A stretch of 33,448 bases of DNA, taken from a virus. Below are positions 23,942 to 31,281 of the stretch, in pieces. How positions within the stretch are numbered: position 1 is the stretch's first letter; every line of letters starts with the position of its first letter. The position numbers were made by a program, and so were the translations under genes. The stretch covers positions 1-33,448 of IMG/VR virus record IMGVR_UViG_3300022707_003589. The stretch is one strand, 5' to 3'. A model generated the notes under the pieces. The model was not told where the DNA came from, ran no database searches, and was given only the letters and a program-made list of their open reading frames with translations.

Positions 23942-24202
23942 ATGAAAAACTCAATTAAGATGAGCATGACTAGGCAAAAAACTTTCGCAGTTAATGGCCT
24001 TAAAATAAAAGTTATTTCAATATTTTATTCTGATTTGATTGTTAGAACGTCTATTAACCGCATTAAATACTATTCTAATGTTGAAATTATGCAAAATTGG
24101 GACAAACGTAACACAAATTTTAGCAAGGAAACTTTTATGAAGGAGTTTATTAAAAGAGCCATGGATAAGGCATATGTGGAGTGGGTTAAAAAATATACAT
24201 GA
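23942..24202 (+). CDS. Basic protein of unknown function, 86 residues
   Basis: I chose ATG 23942, which has aagga 5-6 bases upstream; ATG 23924 is in frame but lacks a Shine-Dalgarno and sits in the terminator T-run. The product is basic and AT-rich in codon use. It has a beta pattern (KTFAVNGLKIKVISIFYSDL, IVRTSINRIKYYSN) and a helical C-terminus (FMKEFIKRAMDKAYVEWVKK). It lies immediately downstream of a strong terminator, so it either depends on read-through or on a promoter that I could not identify. No family is recognised. A convergent terminator hairpin lies just after it. Confidence 0.6.
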   Translation: MKNSIKMSMTRQKTFAVNGLKIKVISIFYSDLIVRTSINRIKYYSNVEIMQNWDKRNTNFSKETFMKEFIKRAMDKAYVEWVKKYT

Positions 24203-24205
24203 AAA

Positions 24206-24238
24206 AGTTTGCCCACCCTTTGAGTACCAAGGGTGGGC
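24206..24238 (-). terminator. Terminator hairpin at the convergent junction
   Basis: GCCCACCCTT (24211-24220) pairs with AAGGGTGGGC (24229-24238) over an 8-base loop. On the minus strand it is followed by AAACTTTTTC, so it fits the end of the leftward early operon. On the plus strand the following sequence is only mildly T-rich (GGTTAATACTT). Confidence 0.68.
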
Positions 24239-24251
24239 GGTTAATACTTAA

Positions 24252-24290
24252 TTGAAAGGCGCATGAGGAAAGGGGCCACACGCCTTTCAA
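24252..24290 (-). other. 10-bp inverted repeat downstream of the 59-residue gene
   Basis: TTGAAAGGCG (24252-24261) and CGCCTTTCAA (24281-24290) are perfect complements around a 19-base loop. It lies 14 bases past the stop of the leftward small gene. It may support termination together with the hairpin at 24206-24238; no strong T-run follows. Confidence 0.5.
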
Positions 24291-24303
24291 CCAAATAAGA
24301 AAA

Positions 24304-24483
24304 CTACTTCTTATGCTTTTTGAGCTGCCGGCAATAGGCCATCATCTGCTGGACAGAATGTTGCTTGCCATCAGTCAAGGCCATCGCCTCAGCCAAAATC
24401 AACTCCTCAAGATCAGCTTTGGCTTTTACCAATGCCGCTTTTTGATCAGCCGCTTTGACGGTTGTTTCTTTTTTATTACTCAT
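24304..24483 (-). CDS. 59-residue helical protein, unknown function
   Basis: This leftward gene starts at ATG 24483 with ggag 8 bases upstream and ends at TAG. The product is Lys/Ala-rich and helical: MSNKKETTVKAADQKAALVK, then KADLEELILAEAMALTDGKQ and a C-terminal VQQMMAYCRQLKKHKK. It has no recognised family. It is the last gene of the leftward operon and has two perfect 12-bp palindromes and a candidate promoter in the 90 bases before it, so it may also be expressed separately. A rightward open frame across this region is its antisense shadow. Confidence 0.65.
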   Translation of the reverse strand: MSNKKETTVKAADQKAALVKAKADLEELILAEAMALTDGKQHSVQQMMAYCRQLKKHKK

Positions 24484-24495
24484 TCGAATTGCTCC

Positions 24496-24523
24496 AATCT
24501 ATAGATTTGCGTTATTGCAATAA
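24496..24523 (-). promoter_or_regulatory. Two perfect 12-bp palindromes (operator candidates)
   Basis: AATCTATAGATT (24496-24507) and TTATTGCAATAA (24512-24523) are separated by four bases and end next to the Shine-Dalgarno of the 59-residue gene. They would overlap the start of a transcript from the candidate promoter at 24532-24559. Confidence 0.55.
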
Positions 24524-24531
24524 GGCCAAAG

Positions 24532-24559
24532 CTTAAACCCCAACCCATACAAGGGTCAA
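24532..24559 (-). promoter_or_regulatory. Candidate promoter for the 59-residue gene
   Basis: Reading leftward, TTGACC (24559-24554) is followed after 16 bases by TTTAAG (24537-24532). Each element has a partial consensus match. It lies in the 90-base gap between the primase-helicase stop and the small gene, directly before the paired palindromes. Confidence 0.35.
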
Positions 24560-24573
24560 CTCTCAAAACATAA

Positions 24574-26820
24574 TCAGCTAAAAAGATCAACTGCGTCAAT
24601 CACATTTGAGGGCAAGCCATCCTCCCACTCTAATTCATGGCCAATAAAGTGATCAAAGTGGGCGCGTGAGGCATCCAAACCCGGCAATAGGTAAACCCGT
24701 TGGCGTGAGCGTTGCTCCCCCACCCTTTGACTCTTAATATGGGGCAGGGGTTGAGTAAAAACACGTGAAAAGGTGGAGGCATCGGGCAGCCATGAGCGAA
24801 TGCCACGCGCTTTGGCGTAAGATAAAAAGGCGTTTCGCAATTGCTCTTTACCAATCGTTTTAGGCCATTCATTATCACCAAAATCAAAGTGCAAAATCAC
24901 GCCCTCTTTTAAGCAACCAAGCCACCATGAGTGAATGGGATTTAAGGATGCAATTTTTTGGTGGAGTAGCCCGATTGTTTGAGGGGCTGCGTTTACATCC
25001 ACGCTTTTCAAATCAAAGTCCATTAGCTCACGCAACAGCAAACGGTTGCCACCTTTTTTATCTATAAGCACGCGCATGGTATGAAAAAATTCTTTATCTT
25101 GCGCCCGCGCGTCCCCCACATTAAATACTGCAAACCGCCGCTCATCCTCAGAGGCAGGGATAACCCACTCCTCATTGCCGATGATGCACACTCGCAGTAA
25201 GTTGCGCGACCGGTACATTTCACGCCCTTTTTGCTCAATGAGATGGGAGCCACCCGTGATTAAGTCTTTTAATATTCCCTCAGCCTGTTTGTCGCCACTC
25301 CAAAAAGCCTCATCCAAAACAAACAAAATCAAATTGCCTAGATGCTTGTTAAAATTAGAAGTAATATATCGACGATTAGAAGTGAGCAAATAATGAGTGC
25401 CAAACAAATTGCCAATACGGTCGATAAGCGCATTTTTTCCTACTCCCTTTTTACCTTTGAATACCAACGCGGTTAGTGGTTTTTGCCATGGCTTTTGTAC
25501 CAAGTGCGCAAAATATCCCATGAGCCAACGGAATAAATCCGCGTTATCCAAGCAAACGTTTTTAAGCGCGTGCTCCTTAAACAACTCAACCCCCCGGATT
25601 TGATCGGGGGTTGCGTCTTGCTGGGATTTAAGCGGCTCACACGTAAACCCACGCCACAAATTGTAAACGCCTTTTGCAGTTTCTCTGCATGGTAGCATTT
25701 CAATTGACTCGTAGGTGGCGCGTTTATGGGAGGCCATCCACAATTCACTTAACTGTTTGCGCCGGCCATTGCCGGTTTGAATCGTGGATGCTTTTATCAA
25801 GTCATGAAACGCGCTCACGGTTAGATATGAAACTTCATTTCGAGTTTGTTTCAAAATGGTGGACTTGCCGCCAATGACAATAAAGGCAAACTCTTTATTT
25901 AGCTCCTCAATCGGATCAGTAATATCATCCTCATCCTCACAACCTGTTTCACTTGTGCCACCCTCACCGCTCTTACCGCTCCCCTCAATCACCTCAAAAT
26001 CGTTTTCAGGTGCATCAGCCCCCGGCGCATTTTGGCCATAGGCATATGCGTTCTCAATTTTTTGTTTCAAATCATCGGGTGCCCAAGGCGGTTGGCAATT
26101 TTCATTCCAGTTATCTTGCATCACCTCAAAGCAATTGGATGCGCTCAGTCCGAAATCTTTTAATCGCACGGCCACGGTGAAAGTTGTTTGGTCCCCGCCG
26201 GCTCCCTCAATAGCCACGGGGGCTTGCTGCAAAAGATATTCTTTTGCGCGGATCATTGCGCCTTTTTGCGAGATTTTTTTACCGGATTTTTTAGCTGCCT
26301 TTTTTGTGACACGCTTTTCATTGCACTTTTTTACAATCCACTCAGGCGCATCAGCAATACCCACGGTATTAATTTTATAAGTTTTACCGTCTACAATGGA
26401 GCCCGCGCCCACGATGTAGCCGCCACGCGCGCGGATATCCAGACCCGGACCCAGCACGTTTGCGCCTTGGGGGATTGGCTTTTTAATTTTGTAAATGTGG
26501 TGAAACCCATGAGGCGTTTTTTGAGTGAGGGTTTTAGAAAACGTTTTACCCTCAAGTTCCAATTTCAATATCGAATCAGAGCCGGTTTTCTTACCCTTGT
26601 TATCCACGTCTACAACCAAAAGAGTATTTGTGGCAATCCCAATATTGTAGTGATGCTCCAATTCTAAAACCGGATCATACCAAAACTTTTTCAAATCGTT
26701 TGGGTCATTAGTGGCAGCGTGAGTGAAATCCGAAACGGCGGGCGTCTTACCGTTTTCCAATAGAGGAAAAACATAAAAGCCTTTTGCGGCTAACTCTTTG
26801 GCCGATTGGTAAAAACTCAT
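24574..26820 (-). CDS. Primase-helicase: Prim-Pol domain plus SF3 (D5-like) helicase
   Basis: This 748-residue enzyme should synthesise primers and unwind DNA at the phage fork. The N-terminal Prim-Pol (AEP) domain shows the catalytic Asp71-x-Asp73 (LLVVDVDNKG), the TPHGFHHIY motif (102-110) and GYIVGAGS (134-141). A linker holds an acidic low-complexity run near residues 280-305. The C-terminal helicase has Walker A GKKGVGKN (456-463), Walker B ILFVLDEAFW (498-507), a sensor-like VCIIGNEEW and a likely arginine-finger segment EDERRFAVF. The protein ends in AVDLFS, a peptide shared with the ssDNA-binding protein of this operon. Start ATG 26820 has only a weak gagaga site. Confidence 0.92.
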   Translation of the reverse strand: MSFYQSAKELAAKGFYVFPLLENGKTPAVSDFTHAATNDPNDLKKFWYDPVLELEHHYNIGIATNTLLVVDVDNKGKKTGSDSILKLELEGKTFSKTLTQKTPHGFHHIYKIKKPIPQGANVLGPGLDIRARGGYIVGAGSIVDGKTYKINTVGIADAPEWIVKKCNEKRVTKKAAKKSGKKISQKGAMIRAKEYLLQQAPVAIEGAGGDQTTFTVAVRLKDFGLSASNCFEVMQDNWNENCQPPWAPDDLKQKIENAYAYGQNAPGADAPENDFEVIEGSGKSGEGGTSETGCEDEDDITDPIEELNKEFAFIVIGGKSTILKQTRNEVSYLTVSAFHDLIKASTIQTGNGRRKQLSELWMASHKRATYESIEMLPCRETAKGVYNLWRGFTCEPLKSQQDATPDQIRGVELFKEHALKNVCLDNADLFRWLMGYFAHLVQKPWQKPLTALVFKGKKGVGKNALIDRIGNLFGTHYLLTSNRRYITSNFNKHLGNLILFVLDEAFWSGDKQAEGILKDLITGGSHLIEQKGREMYRSRNLLRVCIIGNEEWVIPASEDERRFAVFNVGDARAQDKEFFHTMRVLIDKKGGNRLLLRELMDFDLKSVDVNAAPQTIGLLHQKIASLNPIHSWWLGCLKEGVILHFDFGDNEWPKTIGKEQLRNAFLSYAKARGIRSWLPDASTFSRVFTQPLPHIKSQRVGEQRSRQRVYLLPGLDASRAHFDHFIGHELEWEDGLPSNVIDAVDLFS

Positions 26821-26827
26821 ATTTCTC

Positions 26828-27037
26828 TCAATGGATAATTAGGCAATGCACGCCTTTGATAATTGATAATATTACAATAGCCAAACACGCCATGCTATTT
26901 ACAATGGCGAAATAACCATGCCAAAACATTAACCCAACCTTTTCATGTATAGATATTTTTTGAAAACAAATTCTAATTGTACATAAAATGATAACTATTG
27001 CGGCCAACCCCATTAAAATTAAAATTATTTGATTCAT
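26828..27037 (-). CDS. Small two-TM membrane protein
   Basis: This 69-residue protein has two hydrophobic segments: residues about 4-24 (IILILMGLAAIVIILCTIRI) and about 42-66 (GYFAIVNSMACLAIVILSII). A short basic loop (FQKISIHEKVG) lies between them. It sits between the polymerase-side gene and the primase gene, 7 bases before the latter, with a gggggaaa Shine-Dalgarno. An early inner-membrane protein could take part in superinfection exclusion or in anchoring replication; this is inference. No family is recognised. Confidence 0.65.
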   Translation of the reverse strand: MNQIILILMGLAAIVIILCTIRICFQKISIHEKVGLMFWHGYFAIVNSMACLAIVILSIIKGVHCLIIH

Positions 27038-27052
27038 AAGTTTTCCCCCGAT

Positions 27053-27352
27053 TTATAAAAGCTCATTCATCACCTTGCGAATACGCTTTTTCAATCCTTT
27101 TGTGCCATCTTGCCTAATTTTATCCAAGCCAAGAGGTGATAATTTCCATTCATAATACCGATCTGCATGGCAAATCGTAGTCCACCACTCAGTACTCATC
27201 TTTGCATTCATGAATTTACATTGACGATTTTTCATAAGGCTGTGGTGCATCACCACATAAGTTTTACCCAATGGCCATCCCCCAAGATCATCTATTCTTC
27301 TAAAAAATTTTTCAATTGGCTCCATCCACACATGATAAAGTTTTTCGATCAT
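27053..27352 (-). CDS. Unknown basic protein, 99 residues
   Basis: The start ATG (27352) overlaps the last base of the DNA polymerase stop codon (TAATG on the minus strand), so translation is coupled. The product is rich in Trp, His and Lys: LYHVWMEPIEKFFRRIDDLG, GWPLGKTYVVMHHSLMK, STEWWTTICHADRYYEWKLS, then a basic helix (GTKGLKKRIRKVMNELL). The phrase WWTTICHADRYYEWKLSPLG suggests a compact winged-helix-like or small alpha/beta domain, but I recognise no family. Placement directly after polymerase suggests a replication accessory. Confidence 0.7.
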   Translation of the reverse strand: MIEKLYHVWMEPIEKFFRRIDDLGGWPLGKTYVVMHHSLMKNRQCKFMNAKMSTEWWTTICHADRYYEWKLSPLGLDKIRQDGTKGLKKRIRKVMNELL

Positions 27353-29364
27353 TACTTACGATACCTTTCGCCAACCCACGCCTCAGCTTTAATGGGTAAG
27401 TCTTTGGCCCAATCGGGCAATGTACACATTAGGTCAACCAACTCATCCACCGATCCCAAATTAGTTTTTAACTCAGTTACAATCTCATCATGCACGTGCA
27501 TCACAATGGGGTAGCCTGCCGCCTCAACCCGAAACAAGCCATCAGCCAACAGGTCACGCGCGGTTGCTTGGGTAATATTCTCAGCTAAGAGCCCGCCATA
27601 TGCAACCCTTGTAATAAATTTGCCGTACAAAGTACCCTTGTAAGTAAGTGCGTTTTTCATTTCACCCCAAGGTGTTTTAACTAAACGCATTTTTGGGTAG
27701 GGGTAGCACATGGCGCGCCCGGACGGTAACCGACAAAACAAGAATGATCCATTTTTTAAAAAGATGACATGCCTACCCTTTGGCCCACATGCAAACCGCT
27801 TACCCGGATTTTGAGCGGCTGCGATTGCCGCGCGCTCTAAATTGTACCAATATGAAACTATGTGGGGATTGGCTTGCCGCCATAATAATTTAATCGCCTC
27901 AGCGCGCTCATCCGGTACTTTAATGAAATAAACTTTGGCCATTGATTGAAACGCGCGCTTGCCGCCCTGATACCCCAAAGCTAATTCTGCTACCTTGCCG
28001 ATTAGTCTTTGATCTTTTGTCACGTTAGTAATCATTGTGCCCTGAAAAATCTGGGTGGCTCTATGCTCATAAATCCGGCCATGGCCCCGGTAAATGCTTA
28101 AGGTGCGCTCCTCACCGGCAAGCCACGCAAGTATTCTGCCCTCTATTGCACTCCAATCCCCGGCTATGAGTTTCTTACCGGGCGCAGCTTGCAGCATCGC
28201 GCGCACGCAATCGGCAATGGGTTGGATGGCTGAGCTGTGGAAAATGTTGAGCCATTCACGCGCCTCATCAGCCGGGGCACGTGATAGTTTTTTCATGATC
28301 AGCTCAATTTCCTCTTGAGTGATATCGGGCCGTTTCATGTTTTGTAATTGAATGCGCCGGCCCGCCCACCGTCCGGTTGAGGCGGCACCGTAGTATTGGA
28401 GGCATCCCCTCACTCTATTGTCATTTGATTTAGAGGTGATCATTGCCTTGAGTTTGGCCGTGGATGATCGGCTTGCCCCTTGCCGTAACAAAAGGGCATT
28501 GCGCACAATCTCAGGCAAGTCCCCCTCCATTAAATCCAAAACCTCAGCCTTACCCACGCCTAGGCATTTGATGCCCTTTTTATTAATCCATTTTCTTAAG
28601 GCCACATGAGAGTTGCACGTGCCCACTTCACCCTCTGTTAACTCCGAAATAGAGTTGTTGAATTTGGTTTGCTCTGCCTTGACTATTATAATGGCTTTTC
28701 GGGCAGCCTTTTCATTGAGGTACACACCCCGGTGATTGATTTTTTGATCTAAGATCCACAAATTCTTTTCATAATGTGAAAGGGGCAAGAGGCGTTTATC
28801 TAGCTCACGCTCCACCACAATATCTTGTTTGCAGTATCGGTACAGTGCCTCATATTTCTCTTTGATATTAAGTTTTTCAGTACTATCACTTTGCTCCCAC
28901 CATTGAATCTGTTTGCCATCATCACTCATTTTGCGCGGCTTACAAAGCTGCAACATAATCCGGTGGCCCTTTGCATCCTTTGAAAACTTCATGCCCACGG
29001 CTTTGGCCGCCATTTCAAGTGAGCCGGGCAATCCCATATTGTAGGCCCGAATCATGGTGCAATCCATACGCCTGATTGGGAGGTTGGGCCATTTATATTT
29101 TTGGGTGCAAACGTAATTCCATATTAGAAATTCAAATTGAGCATTTTGAGCGGTGAAAGTAACCGACTGATTAGCCATGCATTTCCAAATCAGATCGGGC
29201 AGCGGCTCCCCCAAGATCCAAATTTTTACGGGGCCATTATCCAAGGCGTAAGCCATGCACAGAGCGTCCGTTGTGGGGTGGGATGCATAGACGTGAGCCC
29301 CCGCTTTTTTTAGGTCACATGCAGAGCGCGTTTCAAAGTCAATGTGGAGGATTGGGTTTTTCAT
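27352..29364 (-). CDS. DNA polymerase, family A, with 3'-5' exonuclease
   Basis: This 670-residue replicative polymerase has an N-terminal proofreading domain with Exo I Asp9-x-Glu11 (LHIDFETRS), Exo II AQNAQFEFLIWN (72-83) and Exo III YCKQD (177-181). The polymerase half has TGRWAGR (330-336), motif A GDWSAIEGR (402-410), motif B with Lys457 and LALGYQGG (461-468), and motif C MHVHDEIVTE (622-631). There is no 5' nuclease domain, as expected for phage T7-like enzymes. I start at ATG 29364 because MKNPILHIDFE fits the family; a TTG at 29382 is in frame. There is no Shine-Dalgarno close to the ATG, and a 14-bp hairpin ends 6 bases before it. The stop overlaps the next gene. Confidence 0.95.
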   Translation of the reverse strand: MKNPILHIDFETRSACDLKKAGAHVYASHPTTDALCMAYALDNGPVKIWILGEPLPDLIWKCMANQSVTFTAQNAQFEFLIWNYVCTQKYKWPNLPIRRMDCTMIRAYNMGLPGSLEMAAKAVGMKFSKDAKGHRIMLQLCKPRKMSDDGKQIQWWEQSDSTEKLNIKEKYEALYRYCKQDIVVERELDKRLLPLSHYEKNLWILDQKINHRGVYLNEKAARKAIIIVKAEQTKFNNSISELTEGEVGTCNSHVALRKWINKKGIKCLGVGKAEVLDLMEGDLPEIVRNALLLRQGASRSSTAKLKAMITSKSNDNRVRGCLQYYGAASTGRWAGRRIQLQNMKRPDITQEEIELIMKKLSRAPADEAREWLNIFHSSAIQPIADCVRAMLQAAPGKKLIAGDWSAIEGRILAWLAGEERTLSIYRGHGRIYEHRATQIFQGTMITNVTKDQRLIGKVAELALGYQGGKRAFQSMAKVYFIKVPDERAEAIKLLWRQANPHIVSYWYNLERAAIAAAQNPGKRFACGPKGRHVIFLKNGSFLFCRLPSGRAMCYPYPKMRLVKTPWGEMKNALTYKGTLYGKFITRVAYGGLLAENITQATARDLLADGLFRVEAAGYPIVMHVHDEIVTELKTNLGSVDELVDLMCTLPDWAKDLPIKAEAWVGERYRK

Positions 29365-29517
29365 ATTAAAAGAGCCGCACAACTCCCAGCGGTTAAATTA
29401 TAGAAGTTGCACGGCTCTAAACCCTCTCATACTAACTTATTTGCAAGGTCATAACTCCCCACAATAACAAAAGTAGGCATGTTTTTTAGAATGAGAGGGC
29501 TGTTGTGGGACACTTTT
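29365..29517 (-). promoter_or_regulatory. Structured leader of the DNA polymerase gene
   Basis: This 153-base gap contains several inverted repeats. On the minus-strand RNA, 29418-29405 pairs with 29384-29371 over all 14 positions (two G-U pairs), and TTTAAT and the ATG follow directly. Upstream, CCCTCTCAT (29422-29430) complements 29491-29499, and CCCACAA (29458-29464) complements 29503-29509. These two pairings cross each other, so they form either a pseudoknot or alternative folds. Confidence 0.6.
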
Positions 29518-29706
29518 TTAAGTTGGCAAAATCGTTACGCGGCTCTCAGCCATCCACCGCGCAGCAACCCACTTACCGTCTTTATCAATAGGCGGTTGCA
29601 AGCAAACCTCAAAATGAGTAGGGTATTCGCACCGTCCGGTCGCAACCCCAACTAATCCGGTATATTTACATTGTATTTTATCACCTAGTTTTACTCTGTC
29701 ATCCAT
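29518..29706 (-). CDS. Small SH3-like phage protein, unknown function
   Basis: This 62-residue protein has a pattern I associate with small phage proteins that start with a G-D-K phrase followed by T-G-phi-x-G-V-A-T. Here it is VKLGDKIQCKYTGLVGVATG, then CEYPTHFEVCLQPPIDKDGK and AARWMAESRVTIL. The alternating strands and turns suggest a small SH3/KOW-type barrel. It has an aagga site about 11 bases before the ATG. It is encoded between the ssDNA-binding protein and polymerase genes. The role is unknown; a nucleic-acid-associated function would suit fold and position. Confidence 0.7.
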   Translation of the reverse strand: MDDRVKLGDKIQCKYTGLVGVATGRCEYPTHFEVCLQPPIDKDGKWVAARWMAESRVTILPT

Positions 29707-29738
29707 TTTACATTTTTCCTTTTTGGTTATGGTTTGGT

Positions 29739-30338
29739 TTAACTAAACAAGTCTGCCGAACTCTGAGAGTTTTCACCCGCAGGAGTAGAGACTGCACTGA
29801 AATCATCAGTCGCTTTGGTACGATTACCAAACGCATCCCCGTCTCTGATCTTTTGCAAATTGATCAGTCCGAATGAAACCCCACGGTTGCCTTTTTTGTT
29901 GTAGCCAAACGCATTGACTGAGGCGCGCGCCCAACAACCCCCATAAAAATCAGAGGTATCAATGATTTCCTCAACTGCCGAATCAACAACGCCCGGCTTT
30001 TGAGTGGATTTCAAATTGATATAAATTGCACCCTTAACATAGCCTTGAGGCAAAACCATTTTGCCGGTTTCCTCATCCAATTTTTCCCTATCACCCTGAT
30101 CTTTGAAAGGGGTCTTGAGCTTTTTGGGCCATTTGGCTTTATCCGGCCCGAACTCTTGATGTAGGGCCACTAACGCCGCTGCCTTTAATTTTGACAAATC
30201 GGCCCCCGGTGGAAACAAAGCCACAACGGAATACTCATCCTTGCCACTTAAGTCATTGCGTCTAGCTTGGAATACCGATGGGAATGCAACCCGAAATTCA
30301 GGTGTGTTTACTTTGGTTTTACTATCTGTTTTGCTCAT
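29739..30338 (-). CDS. ssDNA-binding protein, DUF2815 / T7 gp2.5-like
   Basis: This 199-residue protein is the likely single-stranded DNA-binding protein of the phage replisome. ATG 30338 is chosen because AAGGAG lies 7 bases upstream; an in-frame ATG at 30356 would add six residues. Family blocks are VNTPEFRVAFPSVFQARR, DEYSVVALFPPGADLSKLKA, VKGAIYINLKSTQKPGVVDS, and DFYGGCWARASVNAFGYNKK followed by GNRGVSFGLINLQKIRDGDAF. The disordered acidic C-terminus ends SSADLFS. gp2.5 and bacterial SSB also use acidic tails to recruit partners, but this tail has a clamp-motif-like S-A-D-L-F. It sits in the replication operon, two genes before the polymerase. Confidence 0.85.
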   Translation of the reverse strand: MSKTDSKTKVNTPEFRVAFPSVFQARRNDLSGKDEYSVVALFPPGADLSKLKAAALVALHQEFGPDKAKWPKKLKTPFKDQGDREKLDEETGKMVLPQGYVKGAIYINLKSTQKPGVVDSAVEEIIDTSDFYGGCWARASVNAFGYNKKGNRGVSFGLINLQKIRDGDAFGNRTKATDDFSAVSTPAGENSQSSADLFS

Positions 30339-30378
30339 AAGTTTCTCCTTTTTCACTTTTTAAGTGTGAGCGGTTTTA

Positions 30379-30714
30379 CTACAAAATTGTGTCAATCATT
30401 TGAGCTTTGTAAATACGTGTGTCAGGCGGTACGTTTTTCAAACCGTCTTTGCAAACAGCAATGTAATGAATACGGCAGCCAAAGATAATCATATCCCCAA
30501 AATCCAATACCCAATTTGTCGATTGGGGAGGTGCAAAACCAATTACATCCTCAACCCGTTTCAAATAGGCATCACCATAAATGTGTTTGTATTCTTGCCC
30601 GGTCGGGGATGCAAACCAGTCATCAGTTGTGACTAACAGGTTTTCCAAAAGCCGCCCGGCCAACAGATTTTTTTCTACTTTTTTTGGTGTTTTCTTTTTT
30701 GCTTTTTTTGCCAT
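30379..30714 (-). CDS. Unknown protein with Lys-rich N-terminus, 111 residues
   Basis: I use ATG 30714; a TTG 12 bases upstream is in frame but overlaps the Shine-Dalgarno (aagga). The N-terminus is a basic tail (MAKKAKKKTPKKVEKNL), followed by LAGRLLENLLVTTDDWFASP, YGDAYLKRVEDVIGFAPP and a beta region (STNWVLDFGDMIIFGCRIHY, IAVCKDGLKNV). No family is recognised. Its start region resembles that of the gene at 33297: both begin MAKK and share ACCAATCCTTTTT (plus-strand reading) just upstream. The basic tail suggests nucleic-acid binding, as an inference. Confidence 0.7.
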   Translation of the reverse strand: MAKKAKKKTPKKVEKNLLAGRLLENLLVTTDDWFASPTGQEYKHIYGDAYLKRVEDVIGFAPPQSTNWVLDFGDMIIFGCRIHYIAVCKDGLKNVPPDTRIYKAQMIDTIL

Positions 30715-30726
30715 GATTTTTACCAA

Positions 30727-30905
30727 TCCTTTTTGATTTGTTTGTTAAATAAGCCCTATGACGGGGGCCAGCCGTTTTGAATTTAGCCAGAGGCGATTGG
30801 TGACCTCCCCTGATTCACATTCAAAAATCCGAAAAGTCAAACCTGCAATAAGACGTTTCGTTTTTGAACGTAAGAGGGAATGCCAACAAAGTACAATAAA
30901 ATTTT
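30727..30905. other. Gene-poor gap within the early operon
   Basis: About 180 bases separate the membrane-protein gene (30906) from the Lys-rich gene (start 30714). A rightward open frame (30758-30949) exists but has no Shine-Dalgarno and runs against all neighbours, so I do not call it. A leftward TTGACT (30841-30836) could be a -35 element, but no convincing -10 follows. The leader repeat ACCAATCCTTTTT begins at 30722. Confidence 0.5.
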
Positions 30906-31109
30906 TCATGAATTTAAGAATCTCACCATGCCAATTACATCAGAGATAAACGTTACAAAAACCAATGTGGTGGCAACTATCCAGAGGATTTCAAACCAAT
31001 CCCACCAATGCCTATTTTGATTTTTACTTTGGATTTTCCAATGGTACATGCCGTAAAAAAATATAAAAACGATTATATCCCACAAAATCTTTAAGCTAAT
31101 TTGGATCAT
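30906..31109 (-). CDS. Small two-TM membrane protein with Trp/His-rich loop
   Basis: ATG 31109 has ggggag about 10 bases upstream and lies 14 bases inside the end of the preceding gene, showing coupling. The 67-residue product has two membrane segments (residues about 7-21, ILWDIIVFIFFYGMY, and about 43-63, ILWIVATTLVFVTFISDVIG). The polar loop between them is basic and aromatic (HWKIQSKNQNRHWWDWFE). It is the second small membrane protein of the early operon. No family is recognised. Confidence 0.65.
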   Translation of the reverse strand: MIQISLKILWDIIVFIFFYGMYHWKIQSKNQNRHWWDWFEILWIVATTLVFVTFISDVIGMVRFLNS

Positions 31110-31281
31110 AACCGTATTTCTCCCCGCACGTGGCGCACTTGATTTTCGTTTTGTCAGTCATCCACGCTAGAAATTGTTTTTTATCAGGCACCGGATGGGT
31201 CTTTTGCCACTTGCAAAGCATGTAGTAATTGAATTTGTGGAAAAACCAATTGGTAAATCTGTCCATTAATTTATCAATCAC
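31096..31281 (-). CDS. Small protein with C-terminal Cys pair, 61 residues
   Basis: The start ATG 31281 overlaps the stop of the upstream gene by four bases (ATGA). The N-terminal half is basic and aromatic (DRFTNWFFHKFNYYMLCKWQ), followed by HPVPDKKQFLAWMTDKTKIK. The C-terminus has CATCGEKYGYDPN, a single C-x-x-C pair typical of half a zinc ribbon. A partner pair is missing, so zinc binding would need a dimer, Cys17 and a His, or may not occur. Function unknown. Confidence 0.65.
   Translation of the reverse strand: MIDKLMDRFTNWFFHKFNYYMLCKWQKTHPVPDKKQFLAWMTDKTKIKCATCGEKYGYDPN

Noticed and set aside
24313-24504. 63-residue rightward open frame
   Set aside because: It is antisense to the 59-residue leftward gene, which has a Shine-Dalgarno and a protein-like composition.
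29430-29482. 17-residue leader peptide (minus strand, ATG at 29480) before the polymerase gene
   Set aside because: No Shine-Dalgarno precedes the ATG and there is no regulatory run of one amino acid, so it is most likely chance.
30758-30949. 63-residue rightward open frame in the early operon
   Set aside because: It has no Shine-Dalgarno, opposes all neighbours and overlaps the end of a membrane-protein gene that has good start signals.
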